A stretch of 64,000 nucleotides of DNA from Photobacterium proteolyticum (GTDB lineage Bacteria; Pseudomonadota; Gammaproteobacteria; Enterobacterales; Vibrionaceae): the NCBI RefSeq assembly GCF_001939735.1, contig NZ_MJIL01000087.1, positions 208,216 to 272,215 on the forward strand, given 5' to 3'. The number at the start of each line of letters is the position of its first letter. The first letter of the stretch is position 1. Positions 8,853-18,440 of this stretch are shown piece by piece. The notes under the pieces were generated by a model. The model saw nothing but the letters and a program-made list of their open reading frames with translations. It searched no databases and was not told the DNA's origin. The translations under genes were made by a program, and so were the position numbers.

Positions 8853-10246
8853 CGCAATTTATCTCCCAACAGATATTCCAGTGCTTTATCCATTCTGATG
8901 TGAGGCAAAGGCTCATCGCTCTGGATGTCCAACGGACGGAAATTAACAAAATCAAAACCATACTGCTGCCAGTAGGCGTCATTCGGCAAACGGCGCGGCA
9001 CTTCCCCCGGAAACAGCATCTGTGCCTGTCCACTCAGAGTATGCCCCCGCAATGCAGGCACCTGCTGCCCCTGATGGGAGACAAATCCCGGCTCTGTGGC
9101 CTGAATCGACGACAAGCTCACACAGTCCATTTTGATCCCTTCAAACGACGCCGTCTGCCAGGCATCGTTGACTATCTGCTGGAGCAAGCTGACCAGGTTG
9201 GGATGCTGCTCCGGTGTAACGTGATCAGCCTTGGTCGCAGCAAACAGCACCTTGTCGATTCGCGGTGAAAACAGCCTGCGCAACAACGAACTGCGGCCGT
9301 ACTTGAAGCTCTGCATCAGCTGATCCAACGCCTGGCGCATATCATTGAATGACTCCGGTCCGGCATTCAGTGGCTGCAGGCAATCAACCAGAATGATCTG
9401 GCGATCAAACTTGGAAAAGTGCTCGCGATAAAACGCTTTGACGACATGTTGCTGATAATACTTATAGCGGCTCTTTAGCATGCCGAAATTGCTATGCTCG
9501 TCAGCCTGCTGCAGTTGGGCCTCTGAATATTTATCGGCCCAGACAAACGGGAAGAACTGCAAAACCGGCGCACCGGCCAGCTCGCCGGGCAGCACAAACC
9601 GCCCCGGCTGTACCCAATGCAATCCCCCTTCGGCCTTGCACTTGTACAGGTATTCGGTAAAAACGGCTGACAGCCGCTCAATCAAGGCCTCGTCAGCCGG
9701 TGCCAGCGGGTCAAATTCTTCAGCCATCTCTAGCCAGCTTTGCGCCAGTTCGCTACGCTTGCCCTTTAACAGTTTAGCCTGCTGCTGCGACCAGCTAAGA
9801 TAGTCCATCTCCAGCAGGGGCAGGTCCAGCAGCCACTCTCCCGGGTAATCGACAATATCCAGATACAGGGTCGCGGTATCCTGCAGCAGTTTCATTGGCC
9901 CCTTTTGCGGCTTGTAGCGCAATGCCAGCCGGGTCTGGCTGACATCCCGAGTGGGGTCCGGCCACACCGGCGGAGACTCCAGCAGCGCACTCATCCCTTC
10001 GTCATAACCAAACTTGGGGACGTGCATGTCTATCTGAGGTACTCGCTTGGCACCGAGCAAATGTCCTTCACGCACCGCTGAAAACAAAGGAAGCCTCGGA
10101 TTGGTACTCACATGAAGCAACTGATTAACAAGCGACGTTATAAAAGCTGTCTTACCCGCACGAGACAATCCCGTCACCGCCAGACGCACGTGGCGATCCA
10201 GGCTGCGGTTCACTAACTTGTTTAACTCGTTACCAATTCGATTCAT
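8849..10246 (-). CDS. ycjX: YcjX, DUF463 GTPase-like protein
   Basis: 465-residue P-loop protein with Walker A GLSRAGKT (26-33) and a conserved DYPGEWLLDLPLL segment; members of this family are induced with the psp operon and bind GTP. AGGAAG lies six bases before the ATG. An intrinsic terminator sits between pspC and this gene, so ycjXF may also be transcribed apart from pspABC. The exact role in the envelope stress response is not established. Confidence 0.9.
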   Translation of the reverse strand: MNRIGNELNKLVNRSLDRHVRLAVTGLSRAGKTAFITSLVNQLLHVSTNPRLPLFSAVREGHLLGAKRVPQIDMHVPKFGYDEGMSALLESPPVWPDPTRDVSQTRLALRYKPQKGPMKLLQDTATLYLDIVDYPGEWLLDLPLLEMDYLSWSQQQAKLLKGKRSELAQSWLEMAEEFDPLAPADEALIERLSAVFTEYLYKCKAEGGLHWVQPGRFVLPGELAGAPVLQFFPFVWADKYSEAQLQQADEHSNFGMLKSRYKYYQQHVVKAFYREHFSKFDRQIILVDCLQPLNAGPESFNDMRQALDQLMQSFKYGRSSLLRRLFSPRIDKVLFAATKADHVTPEQHPNLVSLLQQIVNDAWQTASFEGIKMDCVSLSSIQATEPGFVSHQGQQVPALRGHTLSGQAQMLFPGEVPRRLPNDAYWQQYGFDFVNFRPLDIQSDEPLPHIRMDKALEYLLGDKLR

Positions 10247-10351
10247 ATTTCTTCCTAACTCATTACTCTATAAATAGAATACCAACCCCAAAATTAACCA
10301 CCGATGAATACCTTCGTCCGGGTAGATTCAGCTCAGGGGAATAAGCAAACA

Positions 10352-10377
10352 GTAAAAAGCAGGCATAAGGCCTGCTT
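10352..10377 (-). terminator. Terminator between pspC and ycjX
   Basis: On the minus strand AAGCAGGC pairs with GCCTGCTT, followed by TTTTTAC. Read-through or a separate promoter is needed for ycjXF. Confidence 0.75.
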
Positions 10378-10412
10378 CAGGAATGACTTTTCGGCAAGGT
10401 GTCAGCACGCAC

Positions 10413-10799
10413 TCAGAGATTTTTAAACTCTCTGGCAACCTTAAATGCCGAAGAGGTGACATAGGCCTCCATGTGACGCAAATCCTTTTCCATGCCATCC
10501 AGTTCGGCTTCGACATTGCTTAAGATCTGCTCAGGAGAAAGCCCGGCCTGCCAAGGCTTCTGCTTGACGGTATGTTCCCGGTAGATGTATTGCTGCTCTC
10601 TACGCTCCTCCGGCATTTTATCCAGAATCAAGCTTGCCGCGATATACGCCACGATGGCAAAGAACCCGAACCCTAGCAAGAAAGCGGACACAGCCAGGAT
10701 CCTAACCAACCAGATTTCCATACCGAAGTACTCAGCAATACCCGCACAAACCCCGCTTATCTTTCCGTTCTGCGGATCTCTATACAAGGTTTTACTCAT
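10413..10799 (-). CDS. pspC: PspC, envelope stress sensor
   Basis: Inner-membrane protein that, with PspB, binds PspA under membrane stress and frees PspF. The N-terminal PspC domain (LYRDPQNGKISGVCAGIAEYF) is followed by a membrane helix at about 32-60 and a charged C-terminal tail. The start ATG overlaps the pspB stop as ATGA, with GGAGG eight bases upstream; an ORF extension to 10814 is inside pspB. 128 residues. Confidence 0.93.
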   Translation of the reverse strand: MSKTLYRDPQNGKISGVCAGIAEYFGMEIWLVRILAVSAFLLGFGFFAIVAYIAASLILDKMPEERREQQYIYREHTVKQKPWQAGLSPEQILSNVEAELDGMEKDLRHMEAYVTSSAFKVAREFKNL

Positions 10800-11020
10800 C
10801 GGCGTTGCCTCCACTGCGGTGCTTCCGCATCCAGAATCTGCTCCAGCGTTTTGATGCGCTCCTGCATCTGTTCTGCACGCATCACAAGGGTTTGCAGCTG
10901 TTCATGTTCTTCGCCAGATAGCCCCTGAGTAGCATTACGTTGGCCACGGTAGTGCAGAATCAACCATAGCGGCGCAACAAAAATTAAGAACGCCATCAAC
11001 GGCCATACTATCCAACCCAT
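10796..11020 (-). CDS. pspB: PspB, envelope stress sensor partner
   Basis: 74-residue membrane protein with one N-terminal transmembrane helix (WPLMAFLIFVAPLWLILHY) and a cytoplasmic coiled-coil tail (LQTLVMRAEQMQERIKTLEQIL), the standard PspB plan and length. It is the middle gene of pspABC, 48 bases after pspA and overlapping pspC. Confidence 0.93.
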   Translation of the reverse strand: MGWIVWPLMAFLIFVAPLWLILHYRGQRNATQGLSGEEHEQLQTLVMRAEQMQERIKTLEQILDAEAPQWRQRR

Positions 11021-11068
11021 AAATTACCTCCATCCTCGTTTCGTGCAGAACCCAATATTGTCACTATC

Positions 11069-11734
11069 TTACTCTTTATCCTTGATATTTGCCTTCATAC
11101 GTTCAAGTTCTTTCTCAATTTCATCCTGCGCCTGAAGATCGGCAAACTCCTGCTCCAGGTTTTTACCACGACCAATGCTGTAGCTATCGGCTTCGGCTTC
11201 CATTTCATCAATACGACGCTCGTACTGTTCAAACTTAGACAGGGCCTCGTCTACCTTACCGGTATCTAGCTGACGGCGGACTTCGCGACGGTTGCCTGCT
11301 GCCTGATGGCGAGTCACCAACGCCTGCTGACGGGCGCGGGTTTCCTGCAGCTTACGCTCCAGCTCGGCCACTTCGCCGCTTAGCTTGTTGATGGTCTCTT
11401 CAACCAATTTATACTCTTCGTTTAGCGTCAGTACCACGTCACTGAGTTTTTGCTTTTCGATCAACGCGGCACGCGCCAGATCGTCACGGCCTTTCTGTAG
11501 CGCAAGGCTCGCTTTCTGCTGCCAGTCATCAATCTGTACCTGCAGTGAGTCAATACGACGCTGCAGCTCTTTTTTGTCTGCCAATGCCCGAGCTGACGAA
11601 GTGCGTACTTCAACCAGCGTATCTTCCATTTCCTGGATGATTAGGCGGATCATTTTCTGCGGATCCTCAGCCTTATCCAGCAATGAGTTGACGTTTGCAT
11701 TGACGATATCTGCAAAGCGAGAAAAAATGCCCAT
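11069..11734 (-). CDS. pspA: PspA, phage shock effector
   Basis: Peripheral membrane protein of the ESCRT-III/IM30 superfamily that supports damaged inner membrane and inhibits PspF when unstressed. 221 residues, nearly all predicted coiled coil, starting with the membrane-binding helix [20 protein letters not shown]. It matches E. coli PspA throughout. A sigma-54 promoter lies 85-100 bases upstream, and the activator gene pspF is divergent. Confidence 0.96.
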   Translation of the reverse strand: MGIFSRFADIVNANVNSLLDKAEDPQKMIRLIIQEMEDTLVEVRTSSARALADKKELQRRIDSLQVQIDDWQQKASLALQKGRDDLARAALIEKQKLSDVVLTLNEEYKLVEETINKLSGEVAELERKLQETRARQQALVTRHQAAGNRREVRRQLDTGKVDEALSKFEQYERRIDEMEAEADSYSIGRGKNLEQEFADLQAQDEIEKELERMKANIKDKE

Positions 11735-11818
11735 ATTGAATCTCCTTAATACGTTAATCCGCGTTGTTTCCTAGGCCTACATGCTAGGTTGTTGTAATTA
11801 CTCTACACCAAGCACTGT

Positions 11819-11835
11819 ATCAAGCTCTGTGCCAA
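11819..11835 (-). promoter_or_regulatory. Sigma-54 promoter of pspABC
   Basis: On the minus strand TTGGCACAGAGCTTGAT has a perfect -24 element (TGGCAC) and correct spacing. The -12 element is TTGA rather than TTGC. Its position between pspA and pspF, and PspF dependence in the family, support the call. Confidence 0.8.
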
Positions 11836-11931
11836 CTTTTTGTCTTATATTTATCAATAGCTTAGCTTTGCAATCCCTAATACTCAATGCTATGGTGTGA
11901 ACAAGTACGCCAATAGTTAGCGAGATTGACC

Positions 11932-12939
11932 ATGCAAAAAACAGATAATCTTATCGGTGAGTCAGAATCATTTCTTGCCGTGCTCGATCAGGCCTCCCGC
12001 CTCGCCCCGCTCAACCGCCCTATCCTTGTCCTGGGTGAACGGGGCACAGGTAAAGAGCTTATTGCCCAGCGCATTCACTACCTGTCCAAGCGCTGGGACC
12101 AGCCGCTAGTCACACTAAACTGTGCCGCATTGAGTGAAGGGGTTATCGACTCCGAGCTGTTTGGCCATGAAGCCGGCTCCTTTACCGGTGCAAAAGGTCG
12201 CCACCAGGGACGCTTCGAGCGTGCCGAGGGCGGCACCCTGTTTCTCGACGAGCTGGCCACGGCACCACTTGGCGTACAAGAAAAACTGTTACGCGTTATC
12301 GAATACGGCGAATACGAACGTGTCGGCGGCAGCAAAACCTGCCAGGCCAACGTGCGCCTTATCTGCGCGACCAACGAAAACCTGCCCCAGTTGGCCGAAG
12401 AAAGAAAATTCCGCGCCGATTTGCTTGACCGGCTTGCCTTCGACATTATTCATTTACCGCCGCTTCGCGAACGTCGCGAGGATATTTTGCCGCTGGCCGA
12501 ATACTATGCGGTCCGCATGTGCCGGGAGCTCGACTATAGCTTCTTTGCCGGCTTCACCCCGGCCGCGAAACAGGAACTGCTCGATTATCACTGGCCGGGC
12601 AATATTCGCGAGCTAAAAAACGTCATTGAGCGCTCGGTTTTTCGGCATGCTCTGGAAGGAGAGGCCGTTAATCACATCGTTATCGATCCTTTTCATGCCC
12701 CCTGGCACGACAAGCCCGTCGAGAAACCAGCCGAGGAACCGTCTGCGCTTGCAACAGCAGCAGTGGACTTTCCGCTCGACTTTCGCCAGTGGCAGCAGGA
12801 TCAGGAAATCGCAGTGATTCGCCAAGCCTTGGAACAGGCTAAATTTAATCAGCGAAAAGCCGCTGAGCTATTAGGTTTAAGCTACCATCAACTTAGAGGA
12901 CTACTGCGCAAATACCAGCTGGTTGGCAATTCGGAGTAA
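11932..12939 (+). CDS. pspF: PspF, sigma-54 enhancer-binding activator
   Basis: AAA+ activator of pspA transcription with no N-terminal sensory domain. Walker A GERGTGKE (35-42), the sigma-54 contact loop GSFTGA (82-87, Ser for Ala in GAFTGA), Walker B FLDE (104-107), and a C-terminal Fis-type helix-turn-helix (RKAAELLGLSYHQLRGLLRK). It aligns with E. coli PspF over its length. ATG at 11932 is chosen; the TTG two codons earlier has no support. Divergent from pspA and followed by sapA as in E. coli. Confidence 0.95.
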   Translation: MQKTDNLIGESESFLAVLDQASRLAPLNRPILVLGERGTGKELIAQRIHYLSKRWDQPLVTLNCAALSEGVIDSELFGHEAGSFTGAKGRHQGRFERAEGGTLFLDELATAPLGVQEKLLRVIEYGEYERVGGSKTCQANVRLICATNENLPQLAEERKFRADLLDRLAFDIIHLPPLRERREDILPLAEYYAVRMCRELDYSFFAGFTPAAKQELLDYHWPGNIRELKNVIERSVFRHALEGEAVNHIVIDPFHAPWHDKPVEKPAEEPSALATAAVDFPLDFRQWQQDQEIAVIRQALEQAKFNQRKAAELLGLSYHQLRGLLRKYQLVGNSE

Positions 12940-13014
12940 GCGAAAAAAGTCCTTTCGCCCCCTGGCAAACGACAGCCGCACAGGCAATAGCACTAAGTAA
13001 TAGAAGGTTATTTT

Positions 13015-13090
13015 AGGAGATAGCTTGGTGACAGTGATGGATAATGTTAAATTTAGCCACTTGTTTTCAAAAAAATCCTTTTCTTTATGA
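13015..13090 (+). CDS. Short upstream ORF overlapping the sapA start
   Basis: A 20-codon ORF begins at GTG 13028 (ATG at 13037 in frame) and ends with TGA at 13088-13090. The ATG of sapA (13087) lies inside its last codons in the ATGA arrangement used for translational coupling. AGGAG at 13015-13019 is eight bases before the GTG, whereas sapA has no Shine-Dalgarno of its own. The peptide ends KKSFSL and looks like no family I know. The span includes the ribosome site; the ORF itself is 13028-13090. Confidence 0.5.
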
Positions 13091-14706
13091 GCGCCTATAC
13101 TCGTCTACTGCTTGCGTGCTTTGGACTGTTCAGCCTGATCGGCTGCTCGGAGCCACACCAAGACAGCAATATTCGTAGCCGCGGCTTCGTTTATTGCGGG
13201 CAAGATACGCCGACGACCTTCAATCCCCAGCTTATTGATGGCGGACTGACCGCGGATACGCTGGCAGCACAGATCTTCGATCGTCTGTTACTGCTTGATC
13301 CGATCAGCCACCAGCCGCTTCCGTCGCTTGCCCGCAGCTGGTCTGTCAGTGATGATGGCCTCGAATATACATTCAACCTGCGTAAAGGTATCGAGTTTCA
13401 GAGCACGGACTGGTTCAAGCCAACCCGCCAGCTTAATGCCCAGGATGTCGTATTCAGTTTCAGGCGCATTATCGACCCCGGCCACCCCTTCCACAAGGTC
13501 TCCGGTGGCCGCTACCCCTGGTTCGAGAGCCAGGGCTTTAGTAGCCTGGTTGATAACATCGAGGTCGTAGACTCTCATACAGTGAGGTTTACCCTTGCCC
13601 GCCCGGACAATGCTTTCCTGTCTAACCTGGCGACCACCTATGCGGTTATTCATTCGCAAGAATATGCCCAGAGCCTGTTAAAAGCAGGTAAACTGCATCA
13701 GCTGGACATGAAGCCAATCGGCACCGGACCGTTTTACCTGTCGCAATATTTGCCCAACGACCTGATCCGGTTGGTCCGCCATTGGGGCTACTGGCAAGGC
13801 GCTGCCCCTATGGAGCAGGTAGTCTTTGACATCTCCTCTCGAGGTACCGGCACCCTGGCGAAACTGCTTAGCAAAGAGTGTGATGTCCTCTCGTCCCCTG
13901 TTGCCAGCCAACTGCCGGTGATCAGCAATAGCGAGGAGTTTGAACTTATTGCTCAAACCGGGATGAATGTGGCCTTTGTTGCCCTCAATAACAACAAATC
14001 CGAACTGAAAGATCCGCGGGTCCGCAAGGCTATCAACCTGGCCATCAACCGTGAGAATTTGCTCAACTCGGTTTACTACGGTACCGGCACCAAAGCGAAG
14101 AGCATTCTGCCGCCAATGTCCTGGGCCTATAACCACAGCAGCAAAGCATTGGATTACAACCCGGTTAAATCTCTGGCACTGCTCAAGCAGGCCGGTTTTG
14201 ACAAAAACCTTAGCCTGACGATGTGGGTACCGCTCGAACCGAGGCCTTATAACCCAAGTCCGAGAAAAACCGCCGAGCTGATACAAGCCGATCTCAATGC
14301 CGTAGGTGTTCAGCTGAAAATTTTATCGCAAGACACCCTGAGCAGGCTGAGCTCAACGGTTGCAACGAACAGCGACATGGTGCTCACCGGCTGGATTGCC
14401 GACAATGGTGATCCGGACAACTTCCTTCGCCCACTGCTGTCATGCAGTGCCAAAAGCGCCGGGTTAAACGTTGCCAATTGGTGCAACCTCGGATTCGATA
14501 ATCTGCTCGAGCTGGCGTCGCGCACCAACAAGCTCGAACAGCGCGTCGACTACTACCATCTGGCACAGGATATCTTAGATACAGAGGTTCCCATTATTCC
14601 ACTGGCTCACGGTGTCCACTTCCAGGTTCACCATCAGTCTCTGGGTGGGTTACAAATGAGTCCTTTTGGTACTCGCTCATTCTCCAGTGTTTACCGCAGC
14701 GAGTGA
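13087..14706 (+). CDS. sapA: SapA, periplasmic peptide-binding protein
   Basis: Substrate-binding component of the SapABCDF ABC transporter, linked in other bacteria to antimicrobial peptide resistance and, for some subunits, putrescine export or potassium uptake. 539 residues of the SBP_bac_5 family, collinear with E. coli SapA (GFVYCGQ, NTFNP-like NPQ, PIGTGPFYLSQY, SGWIADNGDP-like segments). The N terminus ends in a lipobox, LIGC with Cys20, so the protein is predicted to be a lipoprotein, unlike the soluble E. coli form. First gene of a tight five-gene operon downstream of pspF. Confidence 0.93.
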   Translation: MSAYTRLLLACFGLFSLIGCSEPHQDSNIRSRGFVYCGQDTPTTFNPQLIDGGLTADTLAAQIFDRLLLLDPISHQPLPSLARSWSVSDDGLEYTFNLRKGIEFQSTDWFKPTRQLNAQDVVFSFRRIIDPGHPFHKVSGGRYPWFESQGFSSLVDNIEVVDSHTVRFTLARPDNAFLSNLATTYAVIHSQEYAQSLLKAGKLHQLDMKPIGTGPFYLSQYLPNDLIRLVRHWGYWQGAAPMEQVVFDISSRGTGTLAKLLSKECDVLSSPVASQLPVISNSEEFELIAQTGMNVAFVALNNNKSELKDPRVRKAINLAINRENLLNSVYYGTGTKAKSILPPMSWAYNHSSKALDYNPVKSLALLKQAGFDKNLSLTMWVPLEPRPYNPSPRKTAELIQADLNAVGVQLKILSQDTLSRLSSTVATNSDMVLTGWIADNGDPDNFLRPLLSCSAKSAGLNVANWCNLGFDNLLELASRTNKLEQRVDYYHLAQDILDTEVPIIPLAHGVHFQVHHQSLGGLQMSPFGTRSFSSVYRSE

Positions 14707-14710
14707 CATC

Positions 14711-15673
14711 ATGTTTATTTATACTATTCGCCGTTTGAATCTGTTCATGATCACCATGGCTATTTTGACCATGGTCGGTTTCAGCATTCTCCGCCTCGAT
14801 CACGGCTCGCTCTGGAGCAACCTGCCATTCTGGAGTGGTTGGTTCACCTATATCGACAACCTGCTCGTGGGCAACCTGGGGCTGAATCAACATGGTTCGC
14901 CGGTACTGCTTGACGTGCTGACGGTCTTCCCGGCTACGCTCGAGCTGTGTTTCTTTGCCTTTACCCTGTCGCTGCTGGCAGGTATCCCACTAGGAACCCT
15001 GGCTGGCGTGAAACGTGGCCGCTTTATTGATACCTCAATTTCATCCATGGCCCTGGTCGGCTACTCCATCCCGCTATTCTGGCTGGCAGTATTGCTGATC
15101 ATGCTCTTTTCGCAGCAACTTGGCTGGCTGCCCGTGGCCGGACGCTACAGCGTCCTATATGAAATTGACCATGTGACCGGCGTTGCCCTGATTGATGTCC
15201 TGCTCTCTGACAAGCCGTATCGCTCGGAAGCCCTGATGGACACTATCCGCCATCTGATCCTACCAACCTTGGTACTGGCAATGGCACCGACCACCGAAGT
15301 GATCCGCCTGACCCGCACCTCGGTGGCCGAAGTGATGAACCAGAACTTCATTAAAGTCGCACAGACCAAGGGCCTGTCGATGTTCGAAATTATCATGCGC
15401 CATGTCCTGAAGAATGCGATTCCGCCGATCATCCCGAAACTCGGCATGCAGTTTTCGACCATGATGACGTTTGCGATGCTGACCGAGTCAATCTTCAACT
15501 GGCCGGGCATTGGCCGCTGGCTGCTCAATGCTATCTCCGAGCAAAATTATGTCGCAATTCAGGCCGGTGTCATTACTGTCGGTAGTTTTATCCTGATTGC
15601 CAACATTCTGTCAGATCTCACTGGCGCCGTTGTTAACCCGCTTGTCAGAAAGGAATGGTATGCTATCAAATAA
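14711..15673 (+). CDS. sapB: SapB, ABC transporter permease
   Basis: 320-residue inner-membrane permease with about six helices and the binding-protein-dependent transport loop near EVMNQNFIKVAQTKGLS. Full-length match to E. coli SapB. ATG at 14711 lies four bases after the sapA stop; an ORF extension to 14666 is inside sapA. It overlaps sapC by 14 bases. Confidence 0.94.
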   Translation: MFIYTIRRLNLFMITMAILTMVGFSILRLDHGSLWSNLPFWSGWFTYIDNLLVGNLGLNQHGSPVLLDVLTVFPATLELCFFAFTLSLLAGIPLGTLAGVKRGRFIDTSISSMALVGYSIPLFWLAVLLIMLFSQQLGWLPVAGRYSVLYEIDHVTGVALIDVLLSDKPYRSEALMDTIRHLILPTLVLAMAPTTEVIRLTRTSVAEVMNQNFIKVAQTKGLSMFEIIMRHVLKNAIPPIIPKLGMQFSTMMTFAMLTESIFNWPGIGRWLLNAISEQNYVAIQAGVITVGSFILIANILSDLTGAVVNPLVRKEWYAIK

Positions 15674-16547
15674 CATCTACCAGGAGCAGAAAATCCCGAC
15701 TCAGTGGGAGCGGGCCTGGCAAAACTACCGGGGCAATTCGCTGGCCATGTTCGGGCTGTGGTGCCTGCTTTTCCTGCTGATTGTTACCCTCAGTGCACAC
15801 TTTATCATCCCCTACGCACCCAACCAGCAGGTAGGCGAACTCTTGATGCCGCCATCGTGGGATCCGAGCGGCCATGTCGAGTTTTTCTTCGGTACCGACG
15901 ATCTCGGCCGTGACATACTGAGCCGCTTGCTACTGGGCACCCAGCTAACCTTCGGCTACGCACTGCTCATTGCCCTGGCATCCAGTGTAATCGGTATTGT
16001 CATCGGTGTGATGGCAGGTATGACCCGCGGGCTCAAGTCGAGCTTTCTGAACCATATTCTCGATACTGTACTATCCATTCCGTCGCTGCTGTTGGCCATC
16101 ATTGTCGTGGCCTATATGGGCCCGGGCGAAGTCAATATCCTGCTGGCTATCTGGCTGGCGCTGATCCCTCGTTTCATTCGTGCTATCTACACGGCAGTGC
16201 ACAACGAGGTTGAAAAAGACTACATCATCGCTGCCCGCCTGGACGGTGCCAACGATTTCTATTTGCTCTATAACTCTATCCTGCCCAATATTCTGACGGC
16301 CATTACCAATGAGCTTACCCGGGCCATCTCGATCGCCATCCTTGATATTGCGGCACTGGGTTTTCTTGGCCTCGGCGCCCAGGCACCGTCCTCAGAGTGG
16401 GGAGCGATGCTGGGCGATTCCATCGAGCTGATTTACCTTGCGCCCTGGACTGTCACCTTGCCCGGGCTGGCAATCACCTTCAGTGTATTGGTAGTAAACT
16501 TAGTAGGAGAAGGACTCCGCCAAGCAATCAATGCGGGGATTGATTAA
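15660..16547 (+). CDS. sapC: SapC, ABC transporter permease
   Basis: 295-residue permease partner of SapB, with a cytoplasmic N terminus ([11 protein letters not shown]), about six helices, and the coupling loop [18 protein letters not shown] at 15660 lies inside the end of sapB, with AGGA five bases upstream. Its stop shares a base with the sapD start. Confidence 0.94.
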   Translation: MLSNNIYQEQKIPTQWERAWQNYRGNSLAMFGLWCLLFLLIVTLSAHFIIPYAPNQQVGELLMPPSWDPSGHVEFFFGTDDLGRDILSRLLLGTQLTFGYALLIALASSVIGIVIGVMAGMTRGLKSSFLNHILDTVLSIPSLLLAIIVVAYMGPGEVNILLAIWLALIPRFIRAIYTAVHNEVEKDYIIAARLDGANDFYLLYNSILPNILTAITNELTRAISIAILDIAALGFLGLGAQAPSSEWGAMLGDSIELIYLAPWTVTLPGLAITFSVLVVNLVGEGLRQAINAGID

Positions 16548-17548
16548 TGCCTTTATTAGATATCCGTAACCTGACCATTGAAATCGAGACCCCGCAAGGG
16601 TTGGTCAAAGCCGTCGACCGTATGAGCCTTACGCTCAACGAAGGCGAGATCAGAGGGCTCGTGGGTGAGTCAGGTTCAGGCAAAAGTCTTGTCGCCAAGG
16701 CCATCGCCGGGGTCACCAAAGACAGCTGGCGTGTCACGGCCGACCGTTTGAGGCTGGGCGACGTTGATCTGCTCTCACTATCCACCCGTGAGCGCCGGAA
16801 GATAGTCGGTCGCGAAATAGCCATGATTTTCCAGGAGCCTTCCTCCTGTCTGGATCCGTCTGAACACGTGGGTGAACAGCTGGAAGAGGCGATCCCCCAG
16901 GTATCATTCAGCGGCCATTGGTGGCAGCGCTTTCAATGGCGCCAGAAGCAAGCAATTGCCCTACTGCACAAAGTGGGGATCAAAGATCACAAGCGGGTAA
17001 TGAAAAGCTACCCGTATGAACTGACAGACGGTGAGTGCCAGAAAGTCATGATTGCCATGGCAATTGCCAACCGCCCCCGCCTATTGATTGCCGATGAACC
17101 GACCAACGATTTGGATCCGATCACCCAGGCGCAGATCTTCCGCCTGCTTAGCCGGATGAACCAACTCGGCAATACCACTATCTTGCTGGTCAGCCACGAC
17201 CTGACGACGGTGACCCAGTGGGCAGACAGGATAACCGTGATGTATTGCGGCCAGTCGGTCGAATCCGGCAGCCGTAAACAGCTGCTGCAATCACCGCATC
17301 ACCCTTATACCGAAGCGCTGCTCCGTGCCATGCCTGACTTCAATCTGGATGTGCTGCCCCACAAATGTAAGCTGGAAACGCTGCCTGGCTCTATTCCTCC
17401 TCTGCAGCATTTGCCCATCGGCTGTCGACTTGGCCCGCGCTGCCCCCATGCCCAGCGCAAATGCGTCGAAGTACCGAAGCGAAGAAAGATAAAAAACCAT
17501 AAATTCAGCTGTCATTTTCCGCTGAATATGGAGGAAACGAATAAGTGA
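16547..17548 (+). CDS. sapD: SapD, ABC transporter ATPase
   Basis: 333-residue nucleotide-binding subunit. Walker A GESGSGKS (40-47), Walker [14 protein letters not shown]. The signature is the SapD-typical variant LTDGECQK instead of LSGGQ, also seen in E. coli. The C terminus has the oligopeptide-ABC extension [15 protein letters not shown]. The NDLDP segment is closer to ordinary ABC ATPases than the E. coli NAMEP. Confidence 0.94.
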   Translation: MPLLDIRNLTIEIETPQGLVKAVDRMSLTLNEGEIRGLVGESGSGKSLVAKAIAGVTKDSWRVTADRLRLGDVDLLSLSTRERRKIVGREIAMIFQEPSSCLDPSEHVGEQLEEAIPQVSFSGHWWQRFQWRQKQAIALLHKVGIKDHKRVMKSYPYELTDGECQKVMIAMAIANRPRLLIADEPTNDLDPITQAQIFRLLSRMNQLGNTTILLVSHDLTTVTQWADRITVMYCGQSVESGSRKQLLQSPHHPYTEALLRAMPDFNLDVLPHKCKLETLPGSIPPLQHLPIGCRLGPRCPHAQRKCVEVPKRRKIKNHKFSCHFPLNMEETNK

Positions 17549-18369
17549 GTGCGCTACTAGAAGTCGAACACCTGAAAAAAGACTATCACTACCGCTCGGG
17601 CCTGTTCCGCCGCCGGACGATAGAGGCCGTCAAGCCGGTATCATTCACCCTGGAAGCCGGTGAGACTATCGCATTTATGGGCGAAAACGGTTCAGGCAAG
17701 TCGACGCTGGCCAAAATGCTGTCAGGGGTTGTCGAGCCGACCGAGGGGGTCATTCGCGTCAACGGCGAGCCATTGGCCCCCAATGACTTTCAGACCCGCT
17801 GCAAGCTGATCCGGATGATCTTTCAAGATCCCAATACCTCGCTGAATCCACGGATCCAGATTGGTAAAATTCTGGAAGGGCCGCTGAAACGAAATACCAA
17901 TATGACGCCACAGGCCCGCGAGCGCAGGATCATGATGACCCTCAAACGCGTCGGCCTGCTGCCCGAGCACGCCTATTTCTACCCGCAAATGCTGGCAACC
18001 GGCCAGAAGCAGCGTGTCTCCCTTGCCCGCGCCCTGATCCTCCAGCCTTGTATTATCGTAGCTGATGAAGCCCTTAACGGTCTCGACATGTCGATGCGCT
18101 CCCAGATCCTCAACCTGTTACTGGAGCTGCAGGAAGAAATGGGACTGTCGTATGTCTACGTGTCGCAGCACATGGGTGTTATCAAACATTTCACCGACAA
18201 GGTGATGGTTATGCAAAATGGCGAAGTGGTTGAGCAAGGCCTGACAGCGGATGTTTTCGCCAATCCCCAGCACCCGCTGACGCAAAAACTGCTCGATAGC
18301 CATTTCTCGGCACCGTCGCACGACCGAACCAACCGTATAAGCAGCGCGACGCCTAAAATTGAGTGCTAA
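17545..18369 (+). CDS. sapF: SapF, ABC transporter ATPase
   Basis: 274-residue second ATPase of the Sap transporter. Walker A GENGSGKS (46-53); signature region [16 protein letters not shown] as in E. coli SapF; Walker [13 protein letters not shown]. The GTG start overlaps the sapD stop (GTGA), with GGAGG ten bases upstream. The last ~15 residues diverge from E. coli. Confidence 0.94.
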   Translation: MSALLEVEHLKKDYHYRSGLFRRRTIEAVKPVSFTLEAGETIAFMGENGSGKSTLAKMLSGVVEPTEGVIRVNGEPLAPNDFQTRCKLIRMIFQDPNTSLNPRIQIGKILEGPLKRNTNMTPQARERRIMMTLKRVGLLPEHAYFYPQMLATGQKQRVSLARALILQPCIIVADEALNGLDMSMRSQILNLLLELQEEMGLSYVYVSQHMGVIKHFTDKVMVMQNGEVVEQGLTADVFANPQHPLTQKLLDSHFSAPSHDRTNRISSATPKIEC

Positions 18370-18392
18370 GCGTGTGAAAACAATCTACCTGG

Positions 18393-18416
18393 CGGGCTGA
18401 CTTCAGCCCGTCTATC
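18393..18416. terminator. Hairpin between sapF and the convergent DUF4010 gene
   Basis: CGGGCTGA pairs with TCAGCCCG, followed by a broken T run (TCTATCT). Probably a modest terminator for sapABCDF. Confidence 0.5.
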
Positions 18417-18440
18417 TATGGGTAACAATCCCTGGTCCAA

